The notes under the pieces are model-generated. The model had not been told where the DNA came from. It made no database searches and was given only the letters and a program-made list of their open reading frames with translations. From Metallyticus violacea (lineage: Eukaryota; Arthropoda; Insecta; Mantodea; Metallyticidae), in contig CM060831.1 in the NCBI GenBank assembly GCA_030762175.1, forward strand, positions 70,761,501 through 70,825,500: 64,000 bases of DNA, read 5' to 3'. This document shows positions 34,170 to 64,000 of the stretch, in pieces (the first letter of the stretch is position 1; each line of letters starts with the position of its first letter). The position numbers and the translations under genes were made by a program.

Positions 34170-36245
34170 TTAAAATTTTTCGTCTTTTACATGAACAGTA
34201 GCTATTCCTTTTAAAAAAAAAAATACATTCTATGAATGCATTTGTGCCTGAAAGGCAAAAGATAAATTCTGTATTCTTAAGGAGGGCTGTTATTGCAAGG
34301 TTTTTCTCTTTCAGTATTTTGAAAATTGCTATCCATTTATTCTTTACTGCTACAATGTTAGCATTCCATTCATATAATATTTCTACTACAATATACTTGA
34401 ACATAACTAAATTTTATCTATTTAATTCAAAACAAAGGATTGAGATAAGTAAATGATTTTAGCTCATAAAACTCGTCAAACAAGAATGTACTGTCAAGGA
34501 TTACATTACCCATATCTATTGTTGAAATACTGGCTTCCATATCTGACCTTTGTGGTTCTGGTTTCAAAGTAGACCAACAAAAGTCGGTGTCATGTAGACA
34601 TTTCTGACTCCATAAGATTATATAGCTTACTACATAATAGAATATATTCACAATTGAATAAAATCTATCTTGAGTTGATCGATGACATTTGTGCAATTTC
34701 AGTAACATGGATTTAACTTGGAGACTCAAGAAACGATTAGCGCTCCTATTGTTTGCTTTTGATTTTAACAATCTAAAGCATCTGCACTACAATTATTTTG
34801 CCTTTGTTTCTAGAATGCTTGTTTGAAAGATATTTAGCTGACTGCACAAACTATAACTATAATTCTGATTAAAAAAATTAGCGCAAAGCAGGGCATCCTG
34901 ATTCTGACAAGAAAAAGGATTTTAATGCAGGATATAATTTCACACTCCTTTCGAGTGCAGGCAATAATGCTAACCATCTTGTGCTAGTGTATTCCAGCAT
35001 TCGTTGATATTCAACATTCATAGAATTCCTAGTCTTTCCACCCTGACAGTATATCTTTGGAAATACTCATGAATTTTACACACAATGTTTTCTACATCGA
35101 TTGGTAGTTTTCCTACCGCAGTTTCTAGACAGTTGTTAATCAGATGTGTCATGTAACCAATCCCTACAATAGACCTTTTCACATTTAGTGCTAATTTGCT
35201 GAAAACATTCTTTTTTCTTTTTTACTTACTCTCTTAAACCCACCATAGTATTTATATATGAGCTGAAAGACACACAAATTTTGATTCCAAACGACGGGCC
35301 TGCAGATCATGCTGTAATAAAACATTTTATGTCTCACTTTCTATAGAACAGAAATATAATAACTTTAGATGTGCTTCATTTCCAAGTTTTAAATATATGA
35401 GAATGAAAGGAAATAATTTAGTACTTAAGTACATTTATTGGACATTTATGATTGCTGGTATGAATAAAAATTCTTATAAAATTCACTTCATTAATGTCTT
35501 CAGTAAGAAGTTCATTGTATCATGGAGTCAACACATTACTATTTTTGTCCTTGCACAATTAAACGTGATATCACATTTTTTTAAAAATACTTTTTAATGT
35601 GCAGCCCATGGAACTATAGTTGTAACTGTGACACACTGTGTGGTACCAATTGTTCCTTCTGCCAGAGCCGATTTTAATTCTCCATTGTCTGAGGAAGGAC
35701 GACTTTTAAAAAATTACTGACTAAAGAAAAGCATTATTTGTAGTAGTTAATAACAAATGTCTAAGATTTCAATATCCCAACATTCTGGTACATACCAAAT
35801 GATGTGCTGTGCTGCGGAAGAAGGTTTTCGTTTTCGAGAATATTGTAGCAACAATTGATGTTGAACTCAATGTTTGTTAGTTTTCTGGTGATGTAAAATA
35901 TATGAACTTCCATCATGTACAATGGAAAATGTGTTGTGACAAATTGTGCAATAGGCTTCATAATCTACTTTCGTACTCCAGAAGAGGGCATTTTCCCTTG
36001 AGTATAGATGAAAACAATCACTTGCATTTAGGCATAATGTTGATGTGCTTTTGTAACATAGTAAGAGTCTCTGAAGTTCGGAACTTGAACACAACACTGA
36101 AATAAATATTGATCCACTAGACTGAAAGAACGAAAGCAGACGAACTTCTTAATGCAGTCCACATTAACCACTAAGCTGAGCTGACATCGGCACAATAATG
36201 CAAAGAAATTGGAAAATAAATAAGGGTCGACTTTCAAATATATAT
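34170..36245 (-). pseudogene. hAT-type transposase remnant (BED-like finger plus hAT core)
   Basis: Minus-strand blocks in order: KVDYEAYCTICHNTFSIVHD, then HHQKTNKH (BED/C2H2-like zinc finger), CDITFNCARTKI, KLFPFILIYL, KRKNVFSKLALNVKRSIVGI, TAVGKLPIDVENIVCKIHEY and FQRYTVRVERL, and a C-terminal region ending near TLKPEPQRS. The IGIGYMTHLINN-CLETA order is characteristic of an arthropod hAT-like family. Stops and frameshifts separate all blocks, so it is dead, but about 2 kb of one element is visible. Confidence 0.78.
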
Positions 36246-36249
36246 ATAC

Positions 36250-37555
36250 AAAGAATGTGGTTATAATTAAACCTTCACTAAAGAACAGTTTTACTAAGCT
36301 AAGTCATGCCATGTTGCTTTTTGAGAGTTAATTGGTGCAATCGGGAATATGAAGAAGGTGAAGGGAGGTGGTTTACGAACATTGCATTGTTACGTGGAAG
36401 CATGCATACAGGTTACTTCAAAAGAAACCTAACAAAATTAAATGAGGCGATAACGTACAAGACAAGCTAATTTTACGACGTAAAAGTAAACACGAATTTA
36501 ATGATTTTCGGTGATTTTGAAATACAGGACCTTTGTGCATTCCAACAAAAATTGCGGACACCTAGGCACAAAAAAAAAAAAAAAAAAAAAAAACCGAGGA
36601 CGGTCCCGTTTTTACGGTACCTATGATAGACTTAATACAGATATAATTATTAGGAGCCATTCCATGCCAAATCAACACAGTTAAATGCAGTTTTCAACCT
36701 GGCCGCTTTTGATTTCCATGAAATTTGGTAAGTGCATAGACAGGCGCGGATTTAGAGGAGGGCCGCAAGCTTCCTTGTCAGATCATACGACAATTATAAA
36801 ATTTAGTTGGCTCCGTGCTAACATACTTTTTGCATCGTTATTTTCCATTGACGAGTAGCAGTTATGCTGCCCCTATATAATATATATCCAGTTGCAAGAA
36901 AGTAAACGTTTTATTGTCAAAATCAAGTTGTAGTTATTTAAACTAAACTTTCTGGCCACAAAATTAATCAGACCTGAATTGAACCCGAATTTACTCCGTG
37001 AAAGGCAACGATGTTTCATTATTATATCTTAATATGCTACAATGAAATATAAACGAACATACTTCTACTATAAATATGTTCATTTAGTTTGAGCAGATGA
37101 GATGATGTTAATAAAAGAAAATTAAATATGGGTCTGGAGGAAACGATATATATAATGCAGAGCATTTTCAATAATGGAAAAGCGGCAAAGAAAAAAAACA
37201 AACCTGTGGACTTGTTATTTAAGTATTTATTTAAAACGGACCGTTTCATTCATTTAAACCTCAAGGCCCAAATTGTTGATTCAAAAACATGTTCCAGTTA
37301 CAAGAACTTCTCTCAGAAGTGCTCAATGGAGTCGAGTGTGCAGTTCGAAATTCGATCCAGGTGGTTCTTTGTTATTATATGATGTCGAAACGCCAAATTC
37401 AGACAAATTTATTACAGTTTGTTAAAAGGTCGTGTGCTGAAGCTTAAGGTAAGGATCGGGTATACGAATAAGTCGTGCCGAATAGTTATATACAAACTTG
37501 AATGTCAGTACCAGTAGTGGCAATACGTGTGAACCAGAAACATCATTAGGAAGAG
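36250..37555. other. Intergenic; no gene recognised
   Basis: A poly(A) run near 36,571-36,592 and a slightly GC-richer patch near 36,745-36,775. Open frames here lack known motifs. Confidence 0.45.
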
Positions 37556-37559
37556 GAAC

Positions 37560-37830
37560 TGTATCTTCCGACTGCGATGAACTTGAAATATGACATTTTG
37601 TGAACCAACATTTTCGCAATGACGATAGTAATTTTAGGGGCCTGACTAGTACGTGGGTTTCACCAAAAGTTATGACTTTCCGGTAACTTTAGAAGCTGGA
37701 CATTGCAGGTGTTTCCAGAATTCTTGGCTAACAGGTTCTCTTGGCATAGTTATAGTAAAAAGGACGAAGGTACCTACTGTCGGGCGTGTGTTCTATTTGC
37801 CCCTATTTTATCTATTGCCATTGATAGATT
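37560..37830 (+). pseudogene. hAT-associated zinc-finger (TTF-type) fragment
   Basis: Reads RFSWHSYSKKDEGTYCRACV and then LFAP, resembling the KFSW-YS-x-A-CLPCVLF region of TTF-type zinc fingers in hAT-derived proteins. Only this module is readable; downstream is unrelated. Confidence 0.5.
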
Positions 37831-38084
37831 AATAAAATTAGGATTATTTACCAATTATGAGAGTATAATAACCACTGAGCAAGTTTTTTTTCTTGGCTTC
37901 CTATTGCTTTACCCTGCAATTTTGATATAAAAGGCTTCAATTTGAAATACGGAGAGTAACATTGCAGTTACGAAAACTGTAATAGTGAAGCAAGCCACTA
38001 CATATGCATAAATTGGGATTCTAAATAATATTGCAAATGGAGGGAAATTTCTGGAAAGGAAGAATCAGACTTGAAACATTTGGG

Positions 38085-38150
38085 ATATCCTAAATTTGAA
38101 CCACAGATCTTTGGCAACCCATGCCAATGCTCTAACCAACTGAGCTACTG
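38085..38150 (-). other. tRNA-like sequence (SINE head or tRNA pseudogene)
   Basis: Minus strand: A box TAGCTCAGTTGG, a D-arm GCTCAGTTGGTTAGAGC, a perfect 5-bp anticodon stem TTGGC/GCCAA with a 7-nt loop reading GGG at the anticodon (Pro-like), and B box GGTTCAAATTT. The T-arm stem and acceptor stem do not pair, so it is not a functional tRNA; likely a SINE 5' end. Confidence 0.6.
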
Positions 38151-38199
38151 TATATGTAAATAAATATTGTGCAATAAAGCGAAAACATTGAGTAAATTG

Positions 38200-40292
38200 G
38201 GAGCTAATTATTTAAGGATACCAAATGAAATGAAAAAAATCTTAGGGATGAAATGAAAGACTACTATCTATTCTACATAACAACTAACATGGATATTCAC
38301 ACAACCAAATACCAAATTTAAAAAACAGTACTTATGGCCATTTATTAATTTAAAGAAACAAATTTTTACAAATAGGATAGCTGAATTAATATATAACTTA
38401 GTCAGTTTGGGAGGTAGTAAAAGATAACAGTGCAAATAAGAATCATGATAATTTATGAACTTTACTGCAAGTGGTCATACCATTGATAGTCCACTGAGAG
38501 CTTGCCAAATATTTAATAATTATGTTATAAATATGATAAATGAAAAAAATATGGGAAAGAATGTCATATATCGGATTGAAGAAGTTAAAGATTCAATTTT
38601 CTTAAGGGGGACATCAAATGAAGAAATAAATAAAATTATAAATGAATTGAAGAATAAAACTTCAGCTAGGTGGAATGGAATATCATCTAAAACATTAAAG
38701 TACTATAAAAAATGGTTAACTGGAATGTTAGTGGATATGATAAATTCCTTTAAGTGAAGGAATTTACCCAGATACACTGAAAACTAGTACAATCAGACCA
38801 ATTTATAGAAAAAGATAACAAGGAGGAAATAGGAAATTGCAAGCTGATTATGCTGACCCCCCATCTTTGCCAAAATATAAGTAAAAGTACTAGGCATAAA
38901 ATTATTATATTTCTTTAACAAGCTTAATGTACTAAGCAAATCACAGCATGGCTTCAGAAAAGGTTTATCCACAACTACAGTAGCAGATCATTATCACTCA
39001 ATACTTAAAAGATCTAGATGATCAGAAAATTATGGGATTATTCCTTGACTTGTCCAAGGCATTTGGCTCAGTGTTTCATTTAATATTATTGGAAAAAGTG
39101 CAAAAATATAAAATTTTGGGTAACGCTAGAGATATTCTACAATCATATCTACAAAATCACCAACAATGTACAGAAATTCACTATAAAAATGGAAATGTCA
39201 CAACTTCAGCTAAATCAAACTGTAAAAAAAGTTGGAGTATCTGAGGGATCTGTATAGGACCCACAATTGTTTTTAATATATGAAAACAATTTGCCTAATC
39301 ACGGCAAATATAACACTGTATCATATGCTGATGATACAACCTTGCTATTTACTTGTAAATCTCTTGATTGGAACAAATTATAGCAGAACAATCAAATACC
39401 AATTACAAATACTAACTTAAGTAATAATTTAACACTAAATGTGCAAAATAACTAAAGCACTACTGCAATAATAGGTATGAGAACTAGACATAAATGTTAA
39501 AATTAATGGAGAAGCAACAGAACAGGTTAATCACACAAACTTCTTGGGAGTCATTGTTGGTATTTGATAAATGTAGAATTTATTTGTAACGAAGTGAGGA
39601 TATGCGTATGCTCATTAAGGATATTATCACTATATTTAAATTCAGAATAGTCTAAAGTTAATATATAATGGCCTAAGCTATCCATATTTTTATTATGCAA
39701 TTGAGGATTAGGGAAGTACTTTGTAGTAAATATGAATAGACTAATAATCCTTCAAAAAAGTTGTATATATAATGCAGAGAGGAGTACCATGTAGAAAGTA
39801 TTTTTAAGGAATCTAAAATGTTATATACCTTATACCATTATATGTGTATAAAGTAATTCTATTTGTTGTTAACAATGAGTGAGACAAGATCCTAGACAAG
39901 GACTGCCATAACTATAGCACTTGAACTCAGAACAACTATTATCATCTAAATGTAAACAAAAAACTACCAAGATAAATTCAAGCTATTGGTAAAATTTTAC
40001 ATAACAAACTGCCAGTAACAATTAAACATCAAAAAGTTTCAAACGATTTGAAAAAACTTAATGATAGGTAAATGTATGTATAGGATAAATTGTAAACATG
40101 TATATAAAATATAGGTGAATATAATTGTTTATAGTATAAATGAAAATACCCTATTGTTATATGAGTTTAATTTCCCTATTCTGTTAAATTGTTTGGTTTA
40201 GCAATGTACTTTGTAATTAATGTATTTTTTTGACAATGACTGAAACTTAAATATAGAGTCTATAGTGAGCAATAAAAGTATTATTATTATTT
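38200..40292 (+). mobile_element. Jockey-like LINE fragment with reverse transcriptase
   Basis: Reads EINKIINELKNKTSARWNGI, TSTIRPIYR, LNVLSKSQHGFRKGLSTTT, LFLDLSKAFGSVFHLILLEK (motif with catalytic Asp), GVSEGSV-DPQLFLIYENNL, then VSYADDTTLLF (YADD box). Motif order and wording are those of jockey-like non-LTR RTs. A few stops and shifts break it. The element seems to end in ATT repeats near 40,275-40,292, preceded by CAATAAAAG, consistent with a short 3' tail. In opposite orientation to the presenilin gene. Confidence 0.88.
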
Positions 40293-40301
40293 TATTCTTA
40301 A

Positions 40302-41725
40302 TGTCAGTCGATATAATACTCTTGTGCTCCACTTACCAATGAATTATGCAGAATAATGAAAGGCTTTTTTGCCTGCATCAGCAACTGAGTTGACTGCCAG
40401 ATTTGTTGTTGGTTGGATGGACTTGGTCTTGGACATTTTATGAACCTTTGGATTAATTTGTCTTCTGTTAGGATCTTGAAGCTCATAACCTTATCTTCAT
40501 ATTTTTTTATAATTTTTTTCCCATATTCCCATCTCCAAGGGCTTATCTACAAATTTCAATTATTTGACTACCATTTCTGCATCATGTTTCTCTCTTTTAA
40601 AGTGATGTGCAACTGCTGATTTATCTATCTGATTGTGCCTGCTGTTTCTCCAGCATTCCTTTAGCCTAATTCCACTGTTTCTTTTTGTTTTGCCAATATA
40701 TATTTTGTTGCATTCAGAACAGTTGATTTTATATATTCCTGGCTTCTTCTCATCAGATAATCTATCATTATCACCAGAGTTGAGCAGTTTATTTAGGGTT
40801 AATTTTGTACACTGGGGACACAGTAATCCCAATTCCAAAGTAATCTGGAATTTTTTGGTGGCCCAAGGATGATCTTGTGAATGATTTCTTTTTTTCTGAC
40901 AATGTTGTAACCTGTTTTAACCTCTTTTCTTACTTGAATTTCTTGATTTTCTTGTCTACAATTTCTGAGTCATACCCATTGGTTTTTGCTGTTTGTATTG
41001 TGAGAGATACTCTTTGTTGTATTCAATTCATTCATGGGTAAGTTAATGAGTCTATGTGCTAAGCTGTTGAGAACTGTACATTTATGTGCTGTGGGATTGA
41101 AGCCACTGGCCTTTATGTAATTTTCAGTATACATATCCTTTCTGTACATTGTAAATTTAAAATTATTACCTGTTCTTATAATCTTTAGGTTAAGGAAAGG
41201 AATCATGTTGTCTTGTCCTGTTTCAGAAGTAAATTTAATTTCCCTAAAGGTTTAGCAATTTTCAAAGCATCATCCAAGTGTTTCTTATTAACCACAGTAA
41301 AGATATCCATATATACATGCCAGACATTAAAAATGTACAGAAATGATTTGGTGATGTGCATTTCTAAATTATCATATATAAATAAGCCAGAAAAGGTGAT
41401 AATGGATTCTTCAAAGCTACCTGCTTCTTGTTTGTGAAATTCACCATTGAACCTAGAGAAATTCTGACTGATGCAGACTTCGGGTAGTTGGATGTATTCC
41501 TCAACCTTCTCATTGCTTAGTTTCAGAGACTGTAACAATTTCTGAAGGATTGCTGGGAAAGAGTGAATTTACATCAAAGGACAAAATCTTTAATTTTCTT
41601 CACCAGTTCTTTGGAATTACTTACACTTAAGCTATCAAATCTAGGAATTTTTCAAAATCTCTGAAGGAGTCATCTTGCTAGTTGTTAGTTATTATTAGCT
41701 CTGCAGACTAAGTCATTTAATGTGG
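40302..41725 (-). mobile_element. Penelope-like element copy (RT to GIY-YIG)
   Basis: Minus strand: LKLSNEKVEEYIQLPEVCIS, FHKQEAG, HVYMDIFTVVNKKHLDDALK (catalytic box YVDD changed to YMDI), CTERICILKIT and NSLAHRLINLPM, then KKPGIYKINCSECNKIYIGK (GIY-YIG intact) with RLKECWRN and KSAVAHHF. At the 3' end a ribozyme remnant remains: CTGATG at 40,381-40,376 with a CAGGC-GCCT hairpin, but GAAAC is lost. Lies just past the presenilin 3' end. Confidence 0.9.
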
Positions 41726-41729
41726 TGGA

Positions 41730-42480
41730 TATTTTCTTGGCCACACTTTTCTGCTATATCTTCAAGGAAAACATCTGTATAAACTTACTATATAAATAGA
41801 AATTTAAAGCAACTGATGTATTGCTTGATGTTTTTTATACTATCACAAAAATTAAAACCCAGAGCAGTAATTAACAGAACTAATACAGGCTACTTACACA
41901 ACAATTAGAGAAATAAACAATCTTTGCATGTGCTAATTATGTTTTTGCCAGGATTTGCATTAGAAATCTTGTGCCATCTTTAGACGTGGCTGTGCTAACA
42001 CCAGCGATATTCTTTCCAAAGCAAAACAGTTTTTAATCCAATGGAACATTTTTATACACTTTTGTGAGGCAACAGTATTACCTTTCAACAGGTGTCATTT
42101 TATTGTAATACACAATGGTTGCTTCTGCTCTGTGATGACAAAATCACACAAAATGAGGACATTAAATGTATGGCCTAAATTTTCAGAAGCTGAAAATAAA
42201 ATTGAAATAAATAGGATAACGGCAAGAGGAAGGCATCCATTCTTTGGGTATTAACATTTCTATAGATGGATTATGGCATTAAAACATGGTCTGCAAATGA
42301 TATATTAATTGCCATTCAATTTTAAAAGCAATCCCAAAATTCATCAATCCTGGTTCACTAAAATAAAATGAACTCCAATATTAATGAGTATGGAATGGTA
42401 TTAATGGAACAAAAACTGTTTCTAATACAAAAAATAGTTTAACAATGATCACAGTATTAGCAGAATATATATATAAAGCA
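41730..42480. other. Presenilin 3' flank; no other feature
   Basis: AT-rich; may hold presenilin 3' untranslated sequence if the poly(A) signal at 42,483 is not used. Confidence 0.5.
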
Positions 42481-42482
42481 AA

Positions 42483-42488
42483 TTTATT
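42483..42488 (-). terminator. Candidate poly(A) signal of presenilin
   Basis: AATAAA on the minus strand, about 100 nt downstream of the presenilin stop codon and the first such hexamer after it. No transcript evidence; other AATAAA hexamers are common in AT-rich DNA. Confidence 0.4.
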
Positions 42489-42590
42489 TATAAGTTATTA
42501 AAAGGCAGTAAATGATTACTGCAGCACAAAATGTTATGACCACTGCAGCACAAATAGTTATTAAGTAATCAATGCATCACTGGCACAGTA

Positions 42591-60875
<18,285 letters not shown>

Positions 60876-60879
60876 CTGA

Positions 60880-62918
60880 AATGGAAAATATAGTAAGAGT
60901 ATATGACTATTTAAAAAATATGTTTTATAAACACCACCTTATTCTTGCCATCATTAAAGATATCCTAAAACTAATATTCATCATGAAATGTTTAATATTC
61001 AAATGGAATAAAAATTGCAAATTATACTCAACTTTCAATTCCTAAAGTTTTTATTTTTTTGGTAGATAAAAATAAGTATTTTTTTAAAAAATGTCTCAAA
61101 TGCTAAAAAAAATTCTAAAGATCATTCTATAAATAGAATAAGCAGTCAAATTTGTGGTTAACCTAGAAAGTTTATTTTTAGTTGTGAGAAAGCTAATAGC
61201 TGTCATGTTGTTAACTCTCTCAAGAGTATGAAGCATTAACATATATTATCTGGCAGTTCATTTTAAATATTTAAATTTGCAGCAAACATATTACAAGCTC
61301 CATTCTTATGTATTTCTGTTGAGAAATTTTGGTAAAATATGTTAAATTAGTATGTCTATAACCTTCCATTACTTTTTAAACTGAACTTTTGTCATTTGGT
61401 TCTGAGCAAAATGTGTACTGCAAAAATTACTTATAAAAGTGTAAGGCAGGGATATCATTCTATTATATGCTGTGCTGAAATTCCATGACAATAGTAGCAC
61501 ACAATCAACCTCTCCTACCATTCCTTCCTCCCTATTCTTATGCTAGAAGTGAAAGGGGAGTACATATATTTTACTCACAAGGAACATGTCAATACACTCA
61601 TATCGAAACATATCTTAACAATTTTCCTGTATTATCTATGTGCTATAAAAAGTCCATGTTCAAAAAATGAATTGCTGTTTTCAACTGGAAGTACACTAAA
61701 ATTAGTTGACAAATTCTTGGAAGATATATGGAACATAATATGGTACTATAGAAAAGAAACTGGACAACCCTGAGAGGTGACAGAGAAACTGTCGGTGCAG
61801 TAAGACAGAGAAACTATCTATTGTTAAACAATTGACCTCAAAAGCTCTAAGGAAAACATGCCGACTATAGGCTGCCATTAACATCACTCCACATGGAGTA
61901 TGCATGTCTGGTGTTAAATCCTAGACTACCATTGGCTCAACCTAAAATATTATTGGTGCAGCAAGATAAGAAAATTTATCTCTCTTAGTTATCAACATCT
62001 CTAAAAAAAAATTTGGCGACACAATTGTTACCTACTCAAAGTAAGCTGGTTGGGTACACGAATGGAACAATTATAAGAGGATAGCACAAGATTTGTTTAT
62101 GGGCTCTACCTGCCATGGATATGTATGATATTAAAACTTGTGTTTATTTCCTGTTAATGTGCTAGAGTTCGCATTGCGTCATTTTCAAGAACGTGGTTTT
62201 TCTTCGGGTGTAATAAGTTCCGAATAAATGCAAATTAGCCAGCATATTATTAATTTGTTAGAAACAAATCCTATGGGCATTAGTGTTACATCAGAAACAA
62301 CTCTAGATGTAGAAGATGAGAATAGTGACAGTGGTGGCTATTCATTTTCATTCTTGCATGCGAAATGCAGCCTGTAAACACGAGCGGTATAATGGAACCC
62401 CTATTGGAAGCTAGTGCCTCTAGCAATAAAGTGTCTTAATGAAGTCCACTAGTTCCAGGTATGTTTGCAGTCTACATAAAAAAAGAAGAGTGATAATATT
62501 AGCAATGAATATAAGAGAAATGCTGTATCTTTCTGATTAAACAAAGATGGGAAGAAATATCTTTCATTGTCTAATGTTTGCAGCAGATTTTGTTTGGTGA
62601 TGTCAGTAAAGAAATTATATACTTGGAAAAAACACATAGAAACCATGGTCTTACAATTAAATCCCATTGAGCATAAAAAATATACATATGATAAATTATT
62701 TGCTTGCTTTGAAGAAGCAACAAGAGCAAAGAAAAACATAACCTATGAAGATTTGAAGCTCTGGGTCTTGGGGGGGGGGGGGGGGGGGGAAATTAGAAGA
62801 ATAAATTTTAGCGCATCCTCTTCTTGAGTATCTTTTTTCAAAAAGATTTATAAAGATTTCTTCGTAAAGGAAGAAGAAAAGACAAAATGGCAGAAAGCTT
62901 TTTGGAAATGGCTAGAGA
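60880..62918. other. Upstream presenilin intron; no recognised gene; poly(G) run
   Basis: Contains a G-run at 62,769-62,789 and an unidentified open frame at 62,567-62,827 (LNPIEHKKYTYDKLFACFEE). The LNPIE word recalls Tc1-type transposases but the surroundings do not match. Confidence 0.4.
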
Positions 62919-63150
62919 TGGTGGACACTGATGATACATGAGAAGAAATGATATATTGGGAAAGGATTTTTTTTAAGGAAGGAAACACTCCAGGTCTAAG
63001 TTTAGCGTACCTCTCCAGCATTTACCATATATGAGGAGTGAGGAAAACCTGGAAAAAAACCTCATTAGGGAGGACAGTCCTGGTGGGATTTGAACCCCAG
63101 ATCTCCTGGTCATGAGTTTATACCTTAACAATCTCGACCACCCATGGCGG
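62919..63150 (-). mobile_element. SINE-A copy 3 (3' truncated)
   Basis: Covers the head (minus CCGCCATGGGTGGTCGAG; B box GGTTCAAATCC) and body, but stops before the 3' tail and poly(A). No target duplication found. Confidence 0.85.
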
Positions 63151-63169
63151 TTGCGAGTTATAATGACAC

Positions 63170-63895
63170 TATATGTCTTCAAGATATTTATTCTGGAAAA
63201 AGTATTTAAATTCTGCAGATTCCTTCCAGAACTACAGGGAAACTTCAACCTTTGGATATGTTTTTCATCCGGCAGTGGAAATCTCTTTATAGTCATCTAA
63301 CTGAAATTTTGACAGCTAATGAGAATGTTTATTTCGAGGTTTTCCAGCAAAACAATATTTTGAAAATGCAGTCATTTATTCATTACCAAATTTCTTCCCC
63401 ACGGTTCTGGGACATGATTATATATTCAGGTTTGCAACCAAATATACAACAGTGTGACCCTCAGGGTTCATTGTGTCCGTTAAATTCTGTCTACAAAAAG
63501 TGTGAGAATATGCGAAGAAGAATATGAAAATGATGCAATTATTTGTTGTGCATGGTGCAAAAGAACTTGCGTTTTAATCATTGCATCAGCAGTCACTTTT
63601 TTGCTTTTATCCATGCATGACACTAACAGGGATGGTCGATCATCTCCACACATCCGGAATGCTGGGCTTCAATTAAGGGATGTCCAATTCTTACTCTTCC
63701 ATTGCATCCACGCAACATTTTCTTGTTTAGATCTTGCTTAATGCTTACAGATGAAAACAGCAGCCCATTTTTAGAACATGGACTTCTTATAGCATATAGA
63801 CATAGGATAATTGTTCAGGTATGTTTCGATATGAGTGTATTGACATGTTCTTTGTCAGGACTTAATGCAGGACTAATCACTTGCTTTTGAATATG
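63170..63895 (+). pseudogene. Broken ORF of unknown family, possible transposon-derived
   Basis: Overlapping plus-strand frames give IRQWKSLYSHLTEILTANEN, VYFEVFQQNNILKMQSFIHY and SPRFWDMIIYSG, then, after a frameshift, AIICCAWC and NLRFNHCISSHFF. Together these look like a protein segment ending in a Cys/His cluster (C-x2-C ... H). I do not recognise the family. It resembles degraded mobile-element coding sequence rather than a host exon because frames are broken. Confidence 0.35.
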
Positions 63896-64000
63896 GTTGG
63901 CTAAAAAAGAAAATATTGTAAATTTAATGAAGATAAGCAATATATGTATCTAAACCAAGAATAAGGAGATGAAGCAGAATATTTTATTTGTGGAATGCAT

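Noticed and set aside
62567..62827. Frame containing LNPIEHKKYTYDK
   Set aside because: LNPIE recalls Tc1 transposases, but the upstream WPA-SPD box and DDE spacing are missing and the end is a poly(G) artefact.

Overview
This is AT-rich nuclear DNA from an animal, almost certainly an arthropod and probably an insect with a large, transposon-loaded genome. The reasons are: two intron-split, conserved animal genes with clean GT-AG junctions; very large introns; and a transposon set typical of arthropods (Penelope-like elements, several non-LTR LINE families, Tc1/mariner, piggyBac and hAT remnants, tRNA-derived SINEs). No bacterial-style genes, operons or CRISPR arrays are present. I cannot name the species.

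Only two host genes are supported, both on the minus strand and both incomplete here. The 3' half of presenilin (six coding exons between 60,875 and 42,591, ending at the natural stop codon) encodes the catalytic core of gamma-secretase, including both catalytic aspartates (VWDLVAVL and GLGDF) and the PALP motif; its 5' exons lie beyond 64,000. Downstream on the same strand is the 5' half of cytoplasmic alanyl-tRNA synthetase (nine coding exons from the ATG at 30,024 to 9,208, 450 codons), covering the aminoacylation domain and the start of the tRNA-binding helical domain. The editing domain and C-terminal exons lie to the left of the window. The two genes are unrelated in function and separated by about 12.5 kb of mostly transposon-derived DNA.

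Nearly everything else is repeat. Left to right: a Penelope-like element (PLE) fragment (0.1-1.0 kb), LINE ORF1 (1.9-3.1), mariner (3.4-4.1), LINE ORF2 tail (5.0-5.5), piggyBac (7.4-8.8), mariner (10.6-11.3), SINE-A (11.9-12.2), PLE with ribozyme remnant (12.4-13.5), probable hAT (15.8-16.9), two PLE copies with hammerhead motifs (17.7-19.5), mariner (20.6-20.9), LINE (21.5-22.7), Tc1 (24.2-25.2), PLE endonuclease (27.1-27.3), SINE-A with perfect target duplication (28.9-29.2), SINE-B and tandem duplications (31.5-32.1), hAT (34.2-36.2), hAT zinc finger (37.6-37.8), LINE RT (38.2-40.3), six PLE pieces in the last presenilin intron and its flank (40.3-51.2), LINE pieces (46.8-47.6, 51.9-53.0, 54.1-58.3), SINE-B (60.4-60.7), SINE-A (62.9-63.15) and an unidentified broken ORF (63.2-63.9).

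The most interesting system is the PLE set. Several copies carry hammerhead-ribozyme motifs at their ends. Four copies have different but self-complementary six-base stem III sequences (ACCGGU, ACAUGU twice, ACUAGU), and stem I changes in a compensatory way in the plus-strand copies. Several PLE ends are also arranged head to head (inverted), with the junction at or next to this palindrome, which suggests a link between the ribozyme fold and how truncated or snap-back copies form. Hammerheads in PLEs are known in general; the covariation and the junction position are what I read here and are worth testing.
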